Source: Mycolicibacterium mucogenicum DSM 44124 (GTDB taxonomy: Bacteria; Actinomycetota; Actinomycetes; Mycobacteriales; Mycobacteriaceae). Taken from it: a stretch of 64,000 nt of DNA. The notes below the pieces were generated by a model that did not search any database, was not told the origin of the DNA, and saw only the letters and a list, made by a program, of their open reading frames with translations. The stretch spans positions 6,014,001-6,078,000 of the forward strand of contig NZ_CP062008.1 of assembly GCF_005670685.2 (NCBI RefSeq). Direction: 5' to 3'. Positions within the stretch are counted from its first letter, which is position 1. Every line of letters begins with the position of its first letter. Below, in pieces: positions 26,337-34,766 of this stretch. The position numbers were made by a program, and so were the translations under genes.

Positions 26337-28127
26337 CTACCGCGCCATATTCGTAAACCGCGAGAAGTGCAGCTGGTGTGCCACAGTGATATTCGCGGTC
26401 GGACCGTTACGGTGCTTGCCCAGGATGATGTCGGCTTCACCACCACGCGGGTCGTCGCGGTCGATGGAGTCCGGGCGGTGCAGCAGCATGACCATGTCGG
26501 CGTCCTGCTCCAGCGATCCCGACTCACGAAGGTCCGACACCTGCGGGCGCTTGTCGGTGCGCTGTTCGGGACCACGGTTCAGCTGACTGATGGCAACCAC
26601 GGGAACCTCGAGTTCCTTGGCCATCAGCTTCAGCGACCGCGAGAACTCCGAGACTTCCTGCTGCCGGGACTCGAACTTCTTACCCGAGGTCATCAGCTGC
26701 ATGTAGTCCACGACGATCAGCCGCAGGTTGGCCTTCTGGTGCAGACGACGGGCCTTGGCCCGGATCTCCATCATGGTCAGGTTCGGTGAGTCGTCGATGT
26801 ACAGCGGCGCCTCGGAGATCTCGCTCATCCGGCGGGCCAGCTTGGTCCAGTCGTCGTCGCTCATACGGCCCGAGCGCATGTCACCGAGCTTGATCTTGGC
26901 TTCGGCCGAGAGCAGTCGCATGACGATCTCGGTCTTGCTCATTTCCAGCGAGAAGATGACGCTGGCCTGCTGGTGCTTGATCGAGCAGGACCGCATGAAG
27001 TCCAGACCGATCGTCGAGTTGTGCGTGGGCACCATCGACCGCCCGGCCAGGTAGAGGTGGGCGGGATTGTCGACCTCGACGCAGCGCACCGGCACTGATT
27101 CCACCCGGCGCACATCGGTGATCGTCACGGGCCGGGTGAGCACCGCCAGCCCACCGGCGGTCAGCGCCGGCTCGAGGCGGTCAGCGCCGGGCCGCAGAGT
27201 CGCGGTGGTGACGATGCCGCGGCCGGTCGGCCACTGGTGCGACGCGTCGGCCACGATGGTGGTGCCGTCGGACAGGTCGATCTCGTAGCAGGGCCTCTCC
27301 TCCATGACTGGAGTCGCGGCGACCACGCGGGTGGGCCGGCCGTTGGCGTCGATCAGCTCGTCGCCCACCGAGACGTCACCCATGGTGGTCCAGCCGCCGG
27401 GCGTGGGCAGCGGCGTGTCGAGCGCCAGCGCCTTACCGACACCGGGGCGCGCGGCCACGATGATCATCTGGCCCGGATGCAGACCGTTGGTGATCTCGTC
27501 GAGCTCGGTGAAGCCGGTCGGGATGCCCCGCGAGATACCGCCCTGGGACGCGATGGCGTCGATCTCGTCCATGGTGGGCTGCAGCAGCTCCTCCAGGACG
27601 GTGAAGTCCTCACTGCTACGGGTCTGGGTGACGTCGTAGATCTCGGCCTGCGCGCGGTCCACGAGGTCGGCCACATCGGCGCCCTCAGTGCCCGCGTAGC
27701 CGTACTGCACGACGCGCGTGCCGGCCTCGACGAGGCGCCGCAGCGTGGCCTTCTCCGCCACGATGCCGGCGTAGAAACCGGCGTTGGCGGCGGTGGGCAC
27801 CGTGGAAATCAGGGTGTGCAGATACGGCGCGCCACCGATGCGCTTGAGCAGTCCGCGACGGTCGAGTTCCGCGGCGACCGTGACGGCGTCAGCGGGCTCA
27901 CCCCGGCCGTACAGGTCGAGGATGGCGTCGTAGATGTTCTGATGCGCGGGGCGGTAGAAGTCGCCGGGACGCAGACGCTCCAGGACGTCGGCGACCGCGT
28001 CCTTGGACAGCAACATGCCACCCAGGACGGACTGCTCGGCAGCCATGTCCTGCGGCGGTTGACGGCCGAAATCCTCGCTGGGCGGCTCCTCCATGTCGGA
28101 ACGACCCAGGTCGTCAGCGACAGCCAC
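26337..28127 (-). CDS. dnaB: Replicative DNA helicase DnaB with inserted mini-intein
   Basis: A 596-residue precursor: N-extein 1-232, intein 233-370, C-extein 371-596, giving a 458-residue spliced helicase, the usual length. The N-terminal DnaG-binding domain begins QPPQDMAAEQSVLGG. The RecA-fold P-loop GVGK|ST is split exactly by the intein, so the precursor cannot bind ATP until it splices. Downstream are FSLEMSK, the Walker B region RLIVVDYMQLM and the SQLNRGPEQR motif. The start is GTG with GGAGGAGC upstream. It lies downstream of rplI on the same strand, separated by 507 bases with its own regulatory region. Confidence 0.97.
   Translation of the reverse strand: MAVADDLGRSDMEEPPSEDFGRQPPQDMAAEQSVLGGMLLSKDAVADVLERLRPGDFYRPAHQNIYDAILDLYGRGEPADAVTVAAELDRRGLLKRIGGAPYLHTLISTVPTAANAGFYAGIVAEKATLRRLVEAGTRVVQYGYAGTEGADVADLVDRAQAEIYDVTQTRSSEDFTVLEELLQPTMDEIDAIASQGGISRGIPTGFTELDEITNGLHPGQMIIVAARPGVGKALALDTPLPTPGGWTTMGDVSVGDELIDANGRPTRVVAATPVMEERPCYEIDLSDGTTIVADASHQWPTGRGIVTTATLRPGADRLEPALTAGGLAVLTRPVTITDVRRVESVPVRCVEVDNPAHLYLAGRSMVPTHNSTIGLDFMRSCSIKHQQASVIFSLEMSKTEIVMRLLSAEAKIKLGDMRSGRMSDDDWTKLARRMSEISEAPLYIDDSPNLTMMEIRAKARRLHQKANLRLIVVDYMQLMTSGKKFESRQQEVSEFSRSLKLMAKELEVPVVAISQLNRGPEQRTDKRPQVSDLRESGSLEQDADMVMLLHRPDSIDRDDPRGGEADIILGKHRNGPTANITVAHQLHFSRFTNMAR
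27018..27431 (-). other. Class 3 mini-intein in the DnaB P-loop
   Basis: 138 residues with splicing blocks but no homing endonuclease. The first residue is Ala (ALALDTPLPT), so the standard N-terminal Cys/Ser nucleophile is missing. The class 3 triplet is present: Trp67 in the block B region (SHQWPTG), Cys117 in block F (VRCVEVDNPAHLY) and Thr136 in block G (VPTHN), followed by Ser+1 of the extein. In this class the block F Cys starts the reaction. From memory, the M. smegmatis DnaB P-loop intein is of this class and responds to oxidants. Confidence 0.92.
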
Positions 28128-28284
28128 GAAGCGCTCCTCCTCCCCGAAATCGATATGAAACGTATGTTCGAACGAGCTACTTGTGACCGTACTTCACCCC
28201 GCCGACAGACCGGGCCCGCGAGCCCGTGCACCTGCCGCGCGACGCATCACGTTAGGCGTTGCTGGAGCCTCCCGAAACCACCCC

Positions 28285-28360
28285 TGTTGATAACCCTGGG
28301 GATGAAATGTGGAAAGACGTGGACAACGATGTTGACGGGTTGGGGAGAACTTGTGGAATA
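28285..28360. promoter_or_regulatory. Cluster of DnaA-box-like 9-mers upstream of dnaB
   Basis: Five same-strand 9-mers resemble the complement of mycobacterial DnaA boxes (TGTGGACAA or TGTGGATAA): TGTTGATAA 28285, TGTGGAAAG 28308, CGTGGACAA 28318, TGTTGACGG 28330 and TGTGGAATA 28352. Two match at eight of nine bases and the others less well. Start-to-start spacings of 23, 10, 12 and 22 are near one or two helical turns. The position, 160-230 bases upstream of the dnaB start, suits control of dnaB by DnaA. The remaining bases of 28128-28570 show no gene. Confidence 0.45.
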
Positions 28361-28570
28361 CTCCCGGGTAAATTCCCAACCTTGCAGGTCAAGGGCCTAT
28401 ATATCGCCTGTGAGCCTGTGTATGAGAATTGGTGCGGCGTGTCGTGCCGGGTAGCCATCTCGGGCGTGTTGTGTTGCGTACGCGTGGCGGAATAGGGCCG
28501 CGTAGGTTAACAGCCGGCGTAGATCACTGTTTGCAGATTGGCTGAAAATATTCGCCCGCTGTCAACAGAA

Positions 28571-28611
28571 AACGCCCGGGCGAAGTCAAAGATTGACTCC
28601 ACCCGGGCGTT
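28571..28611 (-). terminator. Intrinsic terminator after rplI
   Basis: AACGCCCGGG (28571-28580) and CCCGGGCGTT (28602-28611) form a perfect 10-bp stem with a 21-base loop, 24 bases past the rplI stop. Read along the minus strand it is followed by TTTTCTGTT. It should end the rpsF-ssb-rpsR-rplI transcript before dnaB. Confidence 0.8.
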
Positions 28612-28634
28612 CTGCTGTTTGAGCTATCGCGTGC

Positions 28635-29090
28635 CTATCCGGCGACGACAGCCAGCGACACCGGCACGTTGACCGACGGGTGCAGACGCACCGCGATCTT
28701 GTGGGTGCCGACCGACTTGATGTGCGTCTTGGGCAGCTCGACGGTGCGCTTGTCGAGGTTCGGGCCACCGGCCTTCTTGATCGCGGCGACGACGTCGCCC
28801 GCGGTCACGGAACCGAACAGCTTGCCGCTGTCGGCACCGGCCTTGACAGCCAGCGACACGGGGCCGAGGGCCTCGATCGCCTGCTTCAGCTCGTTGGCGT
28901 GGTCCAGGTCGCGAACCGTCTTGGCGTCACGCGCACGACGGATCTCGTTGGCCTGACGCTCGGCACCACGGGTGGCCACGATGGCCAGGCCGCGGGGCAG
29001 CAGGTAGTTACGGCCGTAGCCGTCGCGAACCTCAACGGTGTCGCCGGCCGAACCCAGGTGGTCGACCTCAGTGGTCAGAATGAGCTTCAT
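28635..29090 (-). CDS. rplI: 50S ribosomal protein L9
   Basis: A 151-residue L9: N-terminal [19 protein letters not shown] and the glycine-rich [15 protein letters not shown] rRNA-binding segment, a long connecting helix (about 45-80) and the C-terminal domain. ATG at 29090 is chosen because GGGAGG precedes it; three extra codons upstream are not needed. It is the last gene of the rpsF-ssb-rpsR-rplI operon, 15 bases after rpsR, and is followed by a strong terminator. Confidence 0.97.
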   Translation of the reverse strand: MKLILTTEVDHLGSAGDTVEVRDGYGRNYLLPRGLAIVATRGAERQANEIRRARDAKTVRDLDHANELKQAIEALGPVSLAVKAGADSGKLFGSVTAGDVVAAIKKAGGPNLDKRTVELPKTHIKSVGTHKIAVRLHPSVNVPVSLAVVAG

Positions 29091-29105
29091 GTTTCTCAAT
29101 CCTCC

Positions 29106-29360
29106 CTATCGAGTCGACGAGCTGAACGGGAGCAACGCAACCTCGCGGGCGTTCTTCACGGCGATGGCGATGTCGCGCTGGTGCTGCACGCAGTTACCGG
29201 TGACGCGACGGGCACGGATCTTGCCGCGCTCGCTGATGTAGGTCCGGAGCAGTCCGGTGTCCTTGTAATCGATGGTCTGCGCCTTCTTGGAGCAGAACAC
29301 GCACTTGCGGGTCTTGACCGGCTTTTCCGGCGCCGGACGCCGCTTGGTGGCCTTGGCCAT
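29106..29360 (-). CDS. rpsR: 30S ribosomal protein S18 (zinc-binding form)
   Basis: An 84-residue S18. KCVFCSKK and, later, NCVQHQ keep the cysteines of the zinc-containing (C+) form, unlike the cysteine-free paralogue that mycobacteria express under zinc starvation with other alternative ribosomal proteins. S18 binds S6 at the 30S platform. It lies between ssb and rplI and would be regulated with them. Confidence 0.96.
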   Translation of the reverse strand: MAKATKRRPAPEKPVKTRKCVFCSKKAQTIDYKDTGLLRTYISERGKIRARRVTGNCVQHQRDIAIAVKNAREVALLPFSSSTR

Positions 29361-29407
29361 GTCTTTCTCTTTCTGGGTCTAGCTGGTTGCCCAGCCAATT
29401 ACGTGGA

Positions 29408-29914
29408 TCAGAAGGGCGGCTCGTCGTCGGCGCCGCCGAACGAACCCGATGCCGGGGCGCTGCCCCACGGGTCGTCGGCCGGAGCGCCGCCGCCAGCGGA
29501 CTGACGGGAACCCCCGCCGCCGCCGAAGCCGCCACCGCCGCCGCCACTGCGGTTGGCCTTGTTCACCTTCGCCGTCGCGTACCGCAGGGACGGGCCGATC
29601 TCGTCGACCTCGACCTCCATCACGGTGCGCTTCTCACCCTCGCGGGTCTCGAACGAGCGCTGCTTCAGCCGGCCGGTCACGATGACACGCGACCCCCGGG
29701 TCAGGCTCTCGGCGACGTTCTCGGCCGCCTCGCGCCAGATGTTGCAGCGGAGGAATAGCGCCTCCCCGTCCTTCCACTCATTGCTCTGCCGGTCGAACAT
29801 CCGCGGCGTCGAGGCCACGGTGAAGTTCGCAACAGCAGCACCGGACGGCGTGAAACGCAGCTCCGGGTCAGCGGTCAGGTTTCCGATAACGGTGATGGTG
29901 GTGTCACCAGCCAC
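29408..29914 (-). CDS. ssb: Single-stranded DNA-binding protein
   Basis: A 168-residue SSB: OB fold at about 1-115 ([20 protein letters not shown], then [18 protein letters not shown]), a Gly-rich linker ([13 protein letters not shown]) and the acidic tip DDEPPF that recruits replication and repair proteins. GTG at 29914 with AGGAGG just upstream is chosen over longer frames. It is the second gene of the operon after rpsF. Confidence 0.97.
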   Translation of the reverse strand: MAGDTTITVIGNLTADPELRFTPSGAAVANFTVASTPRMFDRQSNEWKDGEALFLRCNIWREAAENVAESLTRGSRVIVTGRLKQRSFETREGEKRTVMEVEVDEIGPSLRYATAKVNKANRSGGGGGGFGGGGGSRQSAGGGAPADDPWGSAPASGSFGGADDEPPF

Positions 29915-29995
29915 GAGATCCTCCTGGGACGGATTGGGTGAATTAGGCGCGAGCCTACGCAAGGCCCGCGACAAATCCGCAGAGCTTCGGTGCTT

Positions 29996-30286
29996 CTAGT
30001 GCTTGTCGGTCCGCAGGACCTTGGTACGCAACACCGACTCGTTCAGGTTCAGCTGACGGTCGAGCTCGTTGACCGTGGCCGGTTCGGCCTTCAGGTCGAC
30101 AACCGCGTAGATGCCTTCACCGTGCTTGGCGATCTCGTAAGCCAGCCGGCGACGGCCCCAGATGTCCACCTTTTCGACGCTGCCGCCGTCTTTGCGGACG
30201 ACGTTCAGGAACGTCTCCAGCGACGGAGCTACGGTGCGCTCGTCAAGTGTGGGGTCGAGAATGACCATGATTTCGTATGGACGCAT
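29996..30286 (-). CDS. rpsF: 30S ribosomal protein S6
   Basis: A 96-residue S6 starting [38 protein letters not shown] is the conserved centre. ATG at 30286 is chosen because the family begins at MRPYE; an in-frame ATG at 30322 would add 12 residues and lies inside the leader structure. The Shine-Dalgarno AGGAGG is 13 bases upstream, longer than usual, and is complementary to a CCTCCT further upstream (see the leader entry). First gene of the rpsF-ssb-rpsR-rplI operon. Confidence 0.97.
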   Translation of the reverse strand: MRPYEIMVILDPTLDERTVAPSLETFLNVVRKDGGSVEKVDIWGRRRLAYEIAKHGEGIYAVVDLKAEPATVNELDRQLNLNESVLRTKVLRTDKH

Positions 30287-30299
30287 GTGGAACCCATCA

Positions 30300-30343
30300 C
30301 CTCCTATGGTCGTATCGGCCACGGCGTGTTCCGTGGCAGGAGG
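30300..30343 (-). promoter_or_regulatory. rpsF leader hairpin that could sequester the ribosome-binding site
   Basis: Read along the rpsF mRNA: CCTCCT (30343-30338), GCCACGG (30337-30331), loop AACACG, CCGTGGC (30324-30318), a 12-base internal segment, and AGGAGG (30305-30300), which is the rpsF Shine-Dalgarno. The inner 7-bp and outer 6-bp stems are both perfect. A TAACCT hexamer at 30373-30368 is well placed as a -10 element for a start near 30361, so the hairpin would be the main part of a short leader. S6:S18 binding to such leaders is known in other bacteria. Confidence 0.55.
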
Positions 30344-30479
30344 GTCGCCTGCGTCGGCAACCGGGTTAGGTTACCCGAAGAGCCCCTGAGCTGCGAAATC
30401 GGCACCCAGAAGAGGCGTTCTGACGGAGGCGTCAAGATCGCTAGGCTGGGTGGACGATCATTGTCGGCGAGGGGGACGC

Positions 30480-31127
30480 ATGACGTATCCGCAGGGGCCG
30501 TACGGCCAGGGGTATCCGGGGCAGCCCGGCTACCCGCAGCAGCCGGGTTATCCACCGGGTTATCCGCCCCAGCCCGCCTACCAGCAGGGATACCCGCAGA
30601 CAGGTGGGTATCCGGGTGCGTATCCGGGCGGTTTTTCGCCCGCACCCCTGCCGCCCGCGTCGACTGGCGGGATCGGTGGAGTCATCGCGGGCGTGCTGGC
30701 GATCATGGGCGGACTGCTTCATGGCTGCCTCGGCGCCATGGCCTTGGTGGAGTCCCTCACGAAAGAACCGGGCCCCTTCGCCACGCGATCTCCGGCACAC
30801 GTCGGCCACCTGTTCCTTGGGATCTCGGTCGTCGGCGGTCTGCTCATCCTGGCCGGGGGCTTCATGCTGCTGTCGCGCAAGCCGGCCAGTCGCTGGCTCA
30901 TCGGCATTGGATGTGTGCCCATCTTCGCGTTCGGACTGGGAGCCTTCCTGGGCGCAAATGCGGACGGGGATAGCACCGTAGGGGCGGTGATCACCCTCCC
31001 GATCGTGATCTTCTCAGTGACGACCGTGGTGTTGACTTTCCTGCCCTCGACCGGCCGATGGATACGCGCCAAGCGGAATCTCATTGCGCCACAGCCGTAT
31101 CCGTACTATCCGCCGCCTCAGGGCTGA
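30480..31127 (+). CDS. Pro/Gly/Tyr-rich tetraspan membrane protein (first of three paralogues)
   Basis: A 215-residue protein. Residues 1-60 are a disordered segment of PGY/PQ repeats (YPQQPGYPPGYPPQPAYQQG); four hydrophobic segments follow at about 65-85, 110-130, 140-162 and 168-190, then a short C-terminal tail ending YPPPQG. ATG at 30480 has GAGGGGGA upstream. It diverges from rpsF. It shares with the next two genes the start MTYPQ, four membrane segments with an SRWL(I) or GRWLV motif, and the tail. Function unknown; Pro-Tyr-rich tails suggest protein-protein interaction at the membrane. Confidence 0.8.
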   Translation: MTYPQGPYGQGYPGQPGYPQQPGYPPGYPPQPAYQQGYPQTGGYPGAYPGGFSPAPLPPASTGGIGGVIAGVLAIMGGLLHGCLGAMALVESLTKEPGPFATRSPAHVGHLFLGISVVGGLLILAGGFMLLSRKPASRWLIGIGCVPIFAFGLGAFLGANADGDSTVGAVITLPIVIFSVTTVVLTFLPSTGRWIRAKRNLIAPQPYPYYPPPQG

Positions 31128-31140
31128 GCGAGGGGGACGC

Positions 31141-31782
31141 ATGACGTATCCGCAGGGGCCCTATGGCCAGGGTTTTCCCGGGCAACCCGGGTACCCGCAG
31201 CAGCCGGGTTATCCACAGGGTCAGGGTTATCCGCCCCAGCCCGTCTACCAGCAGGGATACCCGCCGCCGGTTGGTTATCCGGGCGGGTACCCGCCGATGC
31301 CACCGGCTTCACCGAATGGTGGCACAGCGATCGGTGCGGCAGTCCTGTCGATCCTGGGCGGCCTTGCGAACGGCGGCATGGCGCTAGCCGGTTTCTCCGC
31401 GATCGCCCGGATCAGAAGTGAGTCCGCCGCTTCCTTCCCCGGCGGGACGTACGCACTCGCAATCATCTTCATCGGGTCGGGCTTGGTCGCCGCCATGTTG
31501 CTCATCGTGGGCGCGGCGATGTTGTTCATGCGGAAGATGCCCAGTCGCTGGCTCATCACCGCCGGATGCGTACTGGTCATCGGCGGGACCGTGATCAGCT
31601 ACGGGTTGCATAACGCCATCTCGGAGTACGAGGGTGGCCCCCGACTTGGTTTCCTGGGCCTGCTCTTCCCGATCCTGACGATCGTGTTGGCCCTGCGACC
31701 ATCGACAGTGGCATGGATTCGGGCCAAGCAAAATCCCGTTGCGCCGCAGTATTTTCCGCAGTACCCGCCGTACCAGGGCTGA
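31141..31782 (+). CDS. Pro/Gly/Tyr-rich tetraspan membrane protein (second paralogue)
   Basis: 213 residues, very like the preceding gene: the upstream GAGGGGGACGC and the first about 120 coding bases are near-identical repeats, so the duplication is recent at that end or kept by gene conversion. Four hydrophobic segments (about 65-85, 105-128, 135-155, 162-180) follow the PGY-rich tail, and the C-terminus reads FPQYPPYQG. It starts 13 bases after the first paralogue's stop and is probably in the same transcript. Confidence 0.8.
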   Translation: MTYPQGPYGQGFPGQPGYPQQPGYPQGQGYPPQPVYQQGYPPPVGYPGGYPPMPPASPNGGTAIGAAVLSILGGLANGGMALAGFSAIARIRSESAASFPGGTYALAIIFIGSGLVAAMLLIVGAAMLFMRKMPSRWLITAGCVLVIGGTVISYGLHNAISEYEGGPRLGFLGLLFPILTIVLALRPSTVAWIRAKQNPVAPQYFPQYPPYQG

Positions 31783-31811
31783 GTGGACCAACCCGGCGCG
31801 AGAGGGAAAAC

Positions 31812-32396
31812 ATGACGTACCCGCAGTACCCGCAGCCAGGCGCCTACCCCGCCCCGCCGACGACACCGGCCCAGCCGAGCGGCGGCACGGCGATCACCGC
31901 CGGCGTGCTGGCGGCGCTGGGCGGATTGCTCAGCCTCGGCGTCACCGCCGTCTCGCTGTTCTTTCTGATCGTCATCGCGTCGATCCGCAGCAACTTCGAC
32001 CGTTCCGATCTCGAACTCCTCGACAGCATCTTCGGCTTCCTTGCCATCGGAATGGTCGCCACGGTGATCATCGGGCTCGTGCTCGGCATGGTGCTTAGCG
32101 CATTGCTCATCGCCGGCGCGGTGCTGCTCTTTCGCCGCAAGATGCTCGGCCGGTGGCTCGTGGTCAGTGGATGTGCGGTGGCCATCGTGAGCAACCTGAT
32201 GACCTTCGTCTTCACCACCGCCGTGACGTCGGGCGACTGGACCTCACCCGAAAGTGCCGTCAGCGCCTTTGTCGGCCTGGCATTCCCGATCGCCACGATG
32301 GTTCTGGTGCTGCTGCCGTCAACCACCGCGTGGATACAGGCGGAGCGGGTTGCGCCACCGTATTTTCCGCAATATGCGTCGCCGTATCAGGGGTAA
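31812..32396 (+). CDS. Pro-rich tetraspan membrane protein (third paralogue)
   Basis: 194 residues with a shorter Pro-rich N-terminus (MTYPQYPQPGAYPAPP) followed by four hydrophobic segments and the tail FPQYASPYQG. It is more diverged than the first two but shares the SGGTAI segment, the RRKMLGRWLVVSG loop and the C-terminal motif. A GAGGGAAAA site precedes the ATG. It ends the three-gene transcript; an inverted repeat at 32432-32470 follows. Confidence 0.8.
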   Translation: MTYPQYPQPGAYPAPPTTPAQPSGGTAITAGVLAALGGLLSLGVTAVSLFFLIVIASIRSNFDRSDLELLDSIFGFLAIGMVATVIIGLVLGMVLSALLIAGAVLLFRRKMLGRWLVVSGCAVAIVSNLMTFVFTTAVTSGDWTSPESAVSAFVGLAFPIATMVLVLLPSTTAWIQAERVAPPYFPQYASPYQG

Positions 32397-32431
32397 GCCG
32401 GGCCAGCCCTCCCCGACATGTTCGATCCCGG

Positions 32432-32470
32432 GCCGTCAACTTTCATTGACCGTCAAGGCAAGTTGACGGC
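32432..32470. terminator. Inverted repeat between convergent genes
   Basis: GCCGTCAACTT (32432-32442) and AAGTTGACGGC (32460-32470) are perfect 11-base arms around a 17-base loop, located between the stop of the third membrane-protein gene and the convergent SRPBCC gene. It probably terminates transcription from the left; there is no long T run, as is common in mycobacteria. The rest of 32397-32607 shows no gene. Confidence 0.55.
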
Positions 32471-32607
32471 TCCAGATCGAAGTTGCCAAGGGAGAGAGCC
32501 AGCGGACGCGGCGAACGTGCAGCCAGCGCGCCGCACCGGCGACTTGCGCAGTCTGTGCGCACGCTCGCGGCGGCGGCAGCGGCGTGCGGCAGCGGCCGCG
32601 AAAGAAC

Positions 32608-33075
32608 CTAGGCCTCGGCGCTCTTCTTGATCGCGGCCAGTGTCACCGGGATGCCTTCCTTCGCGTACTTCGTGCGGAGCGCGATCTGCGCCTCGGCGTC
32701 GTCGCCCCAACGCCCGTGGAAGCCCTCGATACCGGCCGGCAGGAACTCCCACGACTGCGTCAGTCGGGTGCTGCCGCCGTCGACGGGATCGAGCGTGAAG
32801 CCCCAGCGCACCCAGCCGCCGTTGACCTCCCAGAAGAACTCGCGGCCGGGCTCGGCGACGACCACCTGGCTGCGGGTCTCCCAGGTCCGATCGGCGGTTT
32901 CGTTGCGGCCCTTGAACCAGGCGCCGGCCACCGGGCCGCCGTCCTCGTCCTCCCACCAGCACTCTTTGCACTGCGGGCTCCACTTACCCATGTTGGTCAC
33001 GTCGGAGACCAGGGCGTAGAGCGTCTCGGGATCGGCGTCGACGACGACGGAATCAGAAAGGGTCAGATCGGTCAC
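32608..33075 (-). CDS. SRPBCC-family (START/Bet v1-like) protein
   Basis: A 155-residue lipid/polyketide-cyclase-like SRPBCC protein: DADPETLYALVSDVTNMGKW is the standard N-terminal strand-helix, and the C-terminal helix spans about 120-150. Members bind hydrophobic ligands in a central cavity. GTG at 33075 is chosen because GGAGGC precedes it directly. It lies downstream of the GT87 gene by 41 bases on the same strand and may share its transcript. Confidence 0.82.
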   Translation of the reverse strand: MTDLTLSDSVVVDADPETLYALVSDVTNMGKWSPQCKECWWEDEDGGPVAGAWFKGRNETADRTWETRSQVVVAEPGREFFWEVNGGWVRWGFTLDPVDGGSTRLTQSWEFLPAGIEGFHGRWGDDAEAQIALRTKYAKEGIPVTLAAIKKSAEA

Positions 33076-33116
33076 GCCTCCGACCCTGCCACCGCGCGCG
33101 ACGGAACGCAGCTCAT

Positions 33117-34766
33117 TTATGCCGTGGGCGCGAGCTCCGGTTCGGGGTCCGGATCGGGCTCGGCGACGGCGATCGGGCGGGGCCGCAACCGGGCGGGCAA
33201 CCAGCGCGGCGGGTTGTCGTCGGCCTCGTCGAACACGCCGCCCGACGGATCGTCCACGCGGCCACCCCAGCGGACCAGATCCACCTCGGGTCGGTAGATG
33301 GCCCGAATCACCAACGCGCACAGGCCGATCACCGCGATATCGCGCAGCAGCACGGTCGTGGTGAAGAACTGTTCGGGTAGTCCGAGCTTGGGGTCGCCGT
33401 ACAGGTACAGCATCCGCGGAATCCAGATCAGCGCATCGATGGTCATCCAGGCCAACAGGATTCGGCGATGCGGCAGCGCCAGGGCGGCCAGCGGCACCAG
33501 CCACAGCGAGTACTGCGGGCTCCACACCTTGTTGGTCAGCAGGAACGCCGCGACGACCAGGAACGCCAGCTGCGCCAGCCGCGGCCGCTGCGGCGCCGTC
33601 CACGCGACGTAAGCGATTGCCGCGCAGCACAAGACGAACAGCACCGCGGTGACGGTGTTGAGTACCGTCGGCGGTTCCCAGAGTCCGAGGTTGGTGTCGA
33701 AACCGCCCCAGCCGGTGAAGGACTTCACGACGTTGTAGAGCGAGTCCATGTCGTCGCCGCGGCGGGTGTTGAGCCGGAAGAACTCCGACCACCCACGCGG
33801 GAACATCACCATGATCGGCAGGTTCACCGCGATCCACGTGACGAGCGCGGTGATCGCGGTCTTGGCCACCGGCCGCCACTTGCCGGTCCGCACCGCGAGC
33901 ATCGCCAGCGGGATCAGCAGCAGCAACGGATACAACTTCAGGGCCACGCCGACCCCGATGAGCACGCCGGCCACCACGGGTTTTCGGCGCGACCAGGCCA
34001 GCATGGCGCCGGCCGCACAGGCCGTCGCGAGGGCGTCGAAGTTGGTGAATGCCTGGAAGATCAGGATCGGCGACCCGGCCACCACCGCGGCGTCCCACGG
34101 CCGCCGCCCGGACATGAGCATGGTCGCCCAGACGGTGGCCATCCAGGCCAGCGCGAGCCCGAACGCCGAGATGTTGAAGAACATGATCACCTCGGCGACC
34201 ACCGGCATCCGGACCAGCTTGGACAACGCCGTGTACGTCTTGGCCACCGACATGGACGCGTATTGGTACATGCCCGTCAGCACCGGATACTCCATGTAGC
34301 GAATCGCGCGGGTGCCGTCGTACTGGACGCGGGGCTTCTGCGCGCTGTCGGTTTCGATCCAGCTGGACTTGTACGGGAACTTGCCCAGGTTGAGCAGTTC
34401 CGCGGTGTACAGCGGCACGGTGTCCGAGTAGCAGAACTCGTAGTAGGCGCGCTGGTTCTGCCAGTTGGCGACACGCTGATCGGCGGTGCCTGTGCCCGTC
34501 GTCACCAGGCACGGCGCCTTGGTGGTGTAGCCCAACCCGAGGAACACCAGCGCGATGATCAGCAGCACCCGGAACGGAGTGAGGAACGGTGCCCGCCCGA
34601 TCATCGCGTGCCGGCCCACCGGCCCACCCACGACACCGGACAGCGCCGCACCCATGACGTCGGTCCGGCTGGGCAGGTCGCGATCGTCGGCGCTGCGCAG
34701 GTCCCGGGCCAGCCGGGCCGGCGAGACCGTCGGGACGCCGGACTCGTCTGGTTCGTCGACCGTCAC
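33117..34766 (-). CDS. GT87-family membrane mannosyltransferase (Rv0051-like)
   Basis: A 549-residue polytopic protein of the DUF2029/GT87 group, polyprenyl-phosphomannose-dependent mannosyltransferases of the mycobacterial envelope. About 10-12 hydrophobic segments start near residue 65 (PFRVLLIIALVFLGLGY). The catalytic Asp is probably in the first periplasmic loop (QYDGTRAIRYMEYP region). The C-terminal tail is acidic and Pro-rich. GTG at 34766 overlaps the ponA1 stop as GTGA. The order ponA1 then this gene matches, from memory, Rv0050-Rv0051. Confidence 0.85.
   Translation of the reverse strand: MTVDEPDESGVPTVSPARLARDLRSADDRDLPSRTDVMGAALSGVVGGPVGRHAMIGRAPFLTPFRVLLIIALVFLGLGYTTKAPCLVTTGTGTADQRVANWQNQRAYYEFCYSDTVPLYTAELLNLGKFPYKSSWIETDSAQKPRVQYDGTRAIRYMEYPVLTGMYQYASMSVAKTYTALSKLVRMPVVAEVIMFFNISAFGLALAWMATVWATMLMSGRRPWDAAVVAGSPILIFQAFTNFDALATACAAGAMLAWSRRKPVVAGVLIGVGVALKLYPLLLLIPLAMLAVRTGKWRPVAKTAITALVTWIAVNLPIMVMFPRGWSEFFRLNTRRGDDMDSLYNVVKSFTGWGGFDTNLGLWEPPTVLNTVTAVLFVLCCAAIAYVAWTAPQRPRLAQLAFLVVAAFLLTNKVWSPQYSLWLVPLAALALPHRRILLAWMTIDALIWIPRMLYLYGDPKLGLPEQFFTTTVLLRDIAVIGLCALVIRAIYRPEVDLVRWGGRVDDPSGGVFDEADDNPPRWLPARLRPRPIAVAEPDPDPEPELAPTA

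Noticed and set aside
30480..31260. Repeated sequence considered as a CRISPR array or satellite.
   Set aside because: The repeats are in-frame codons for Pro/Gly/Tyr, vary in length and have no spacers. They are coding low-complexity repeats in duplicated genes.
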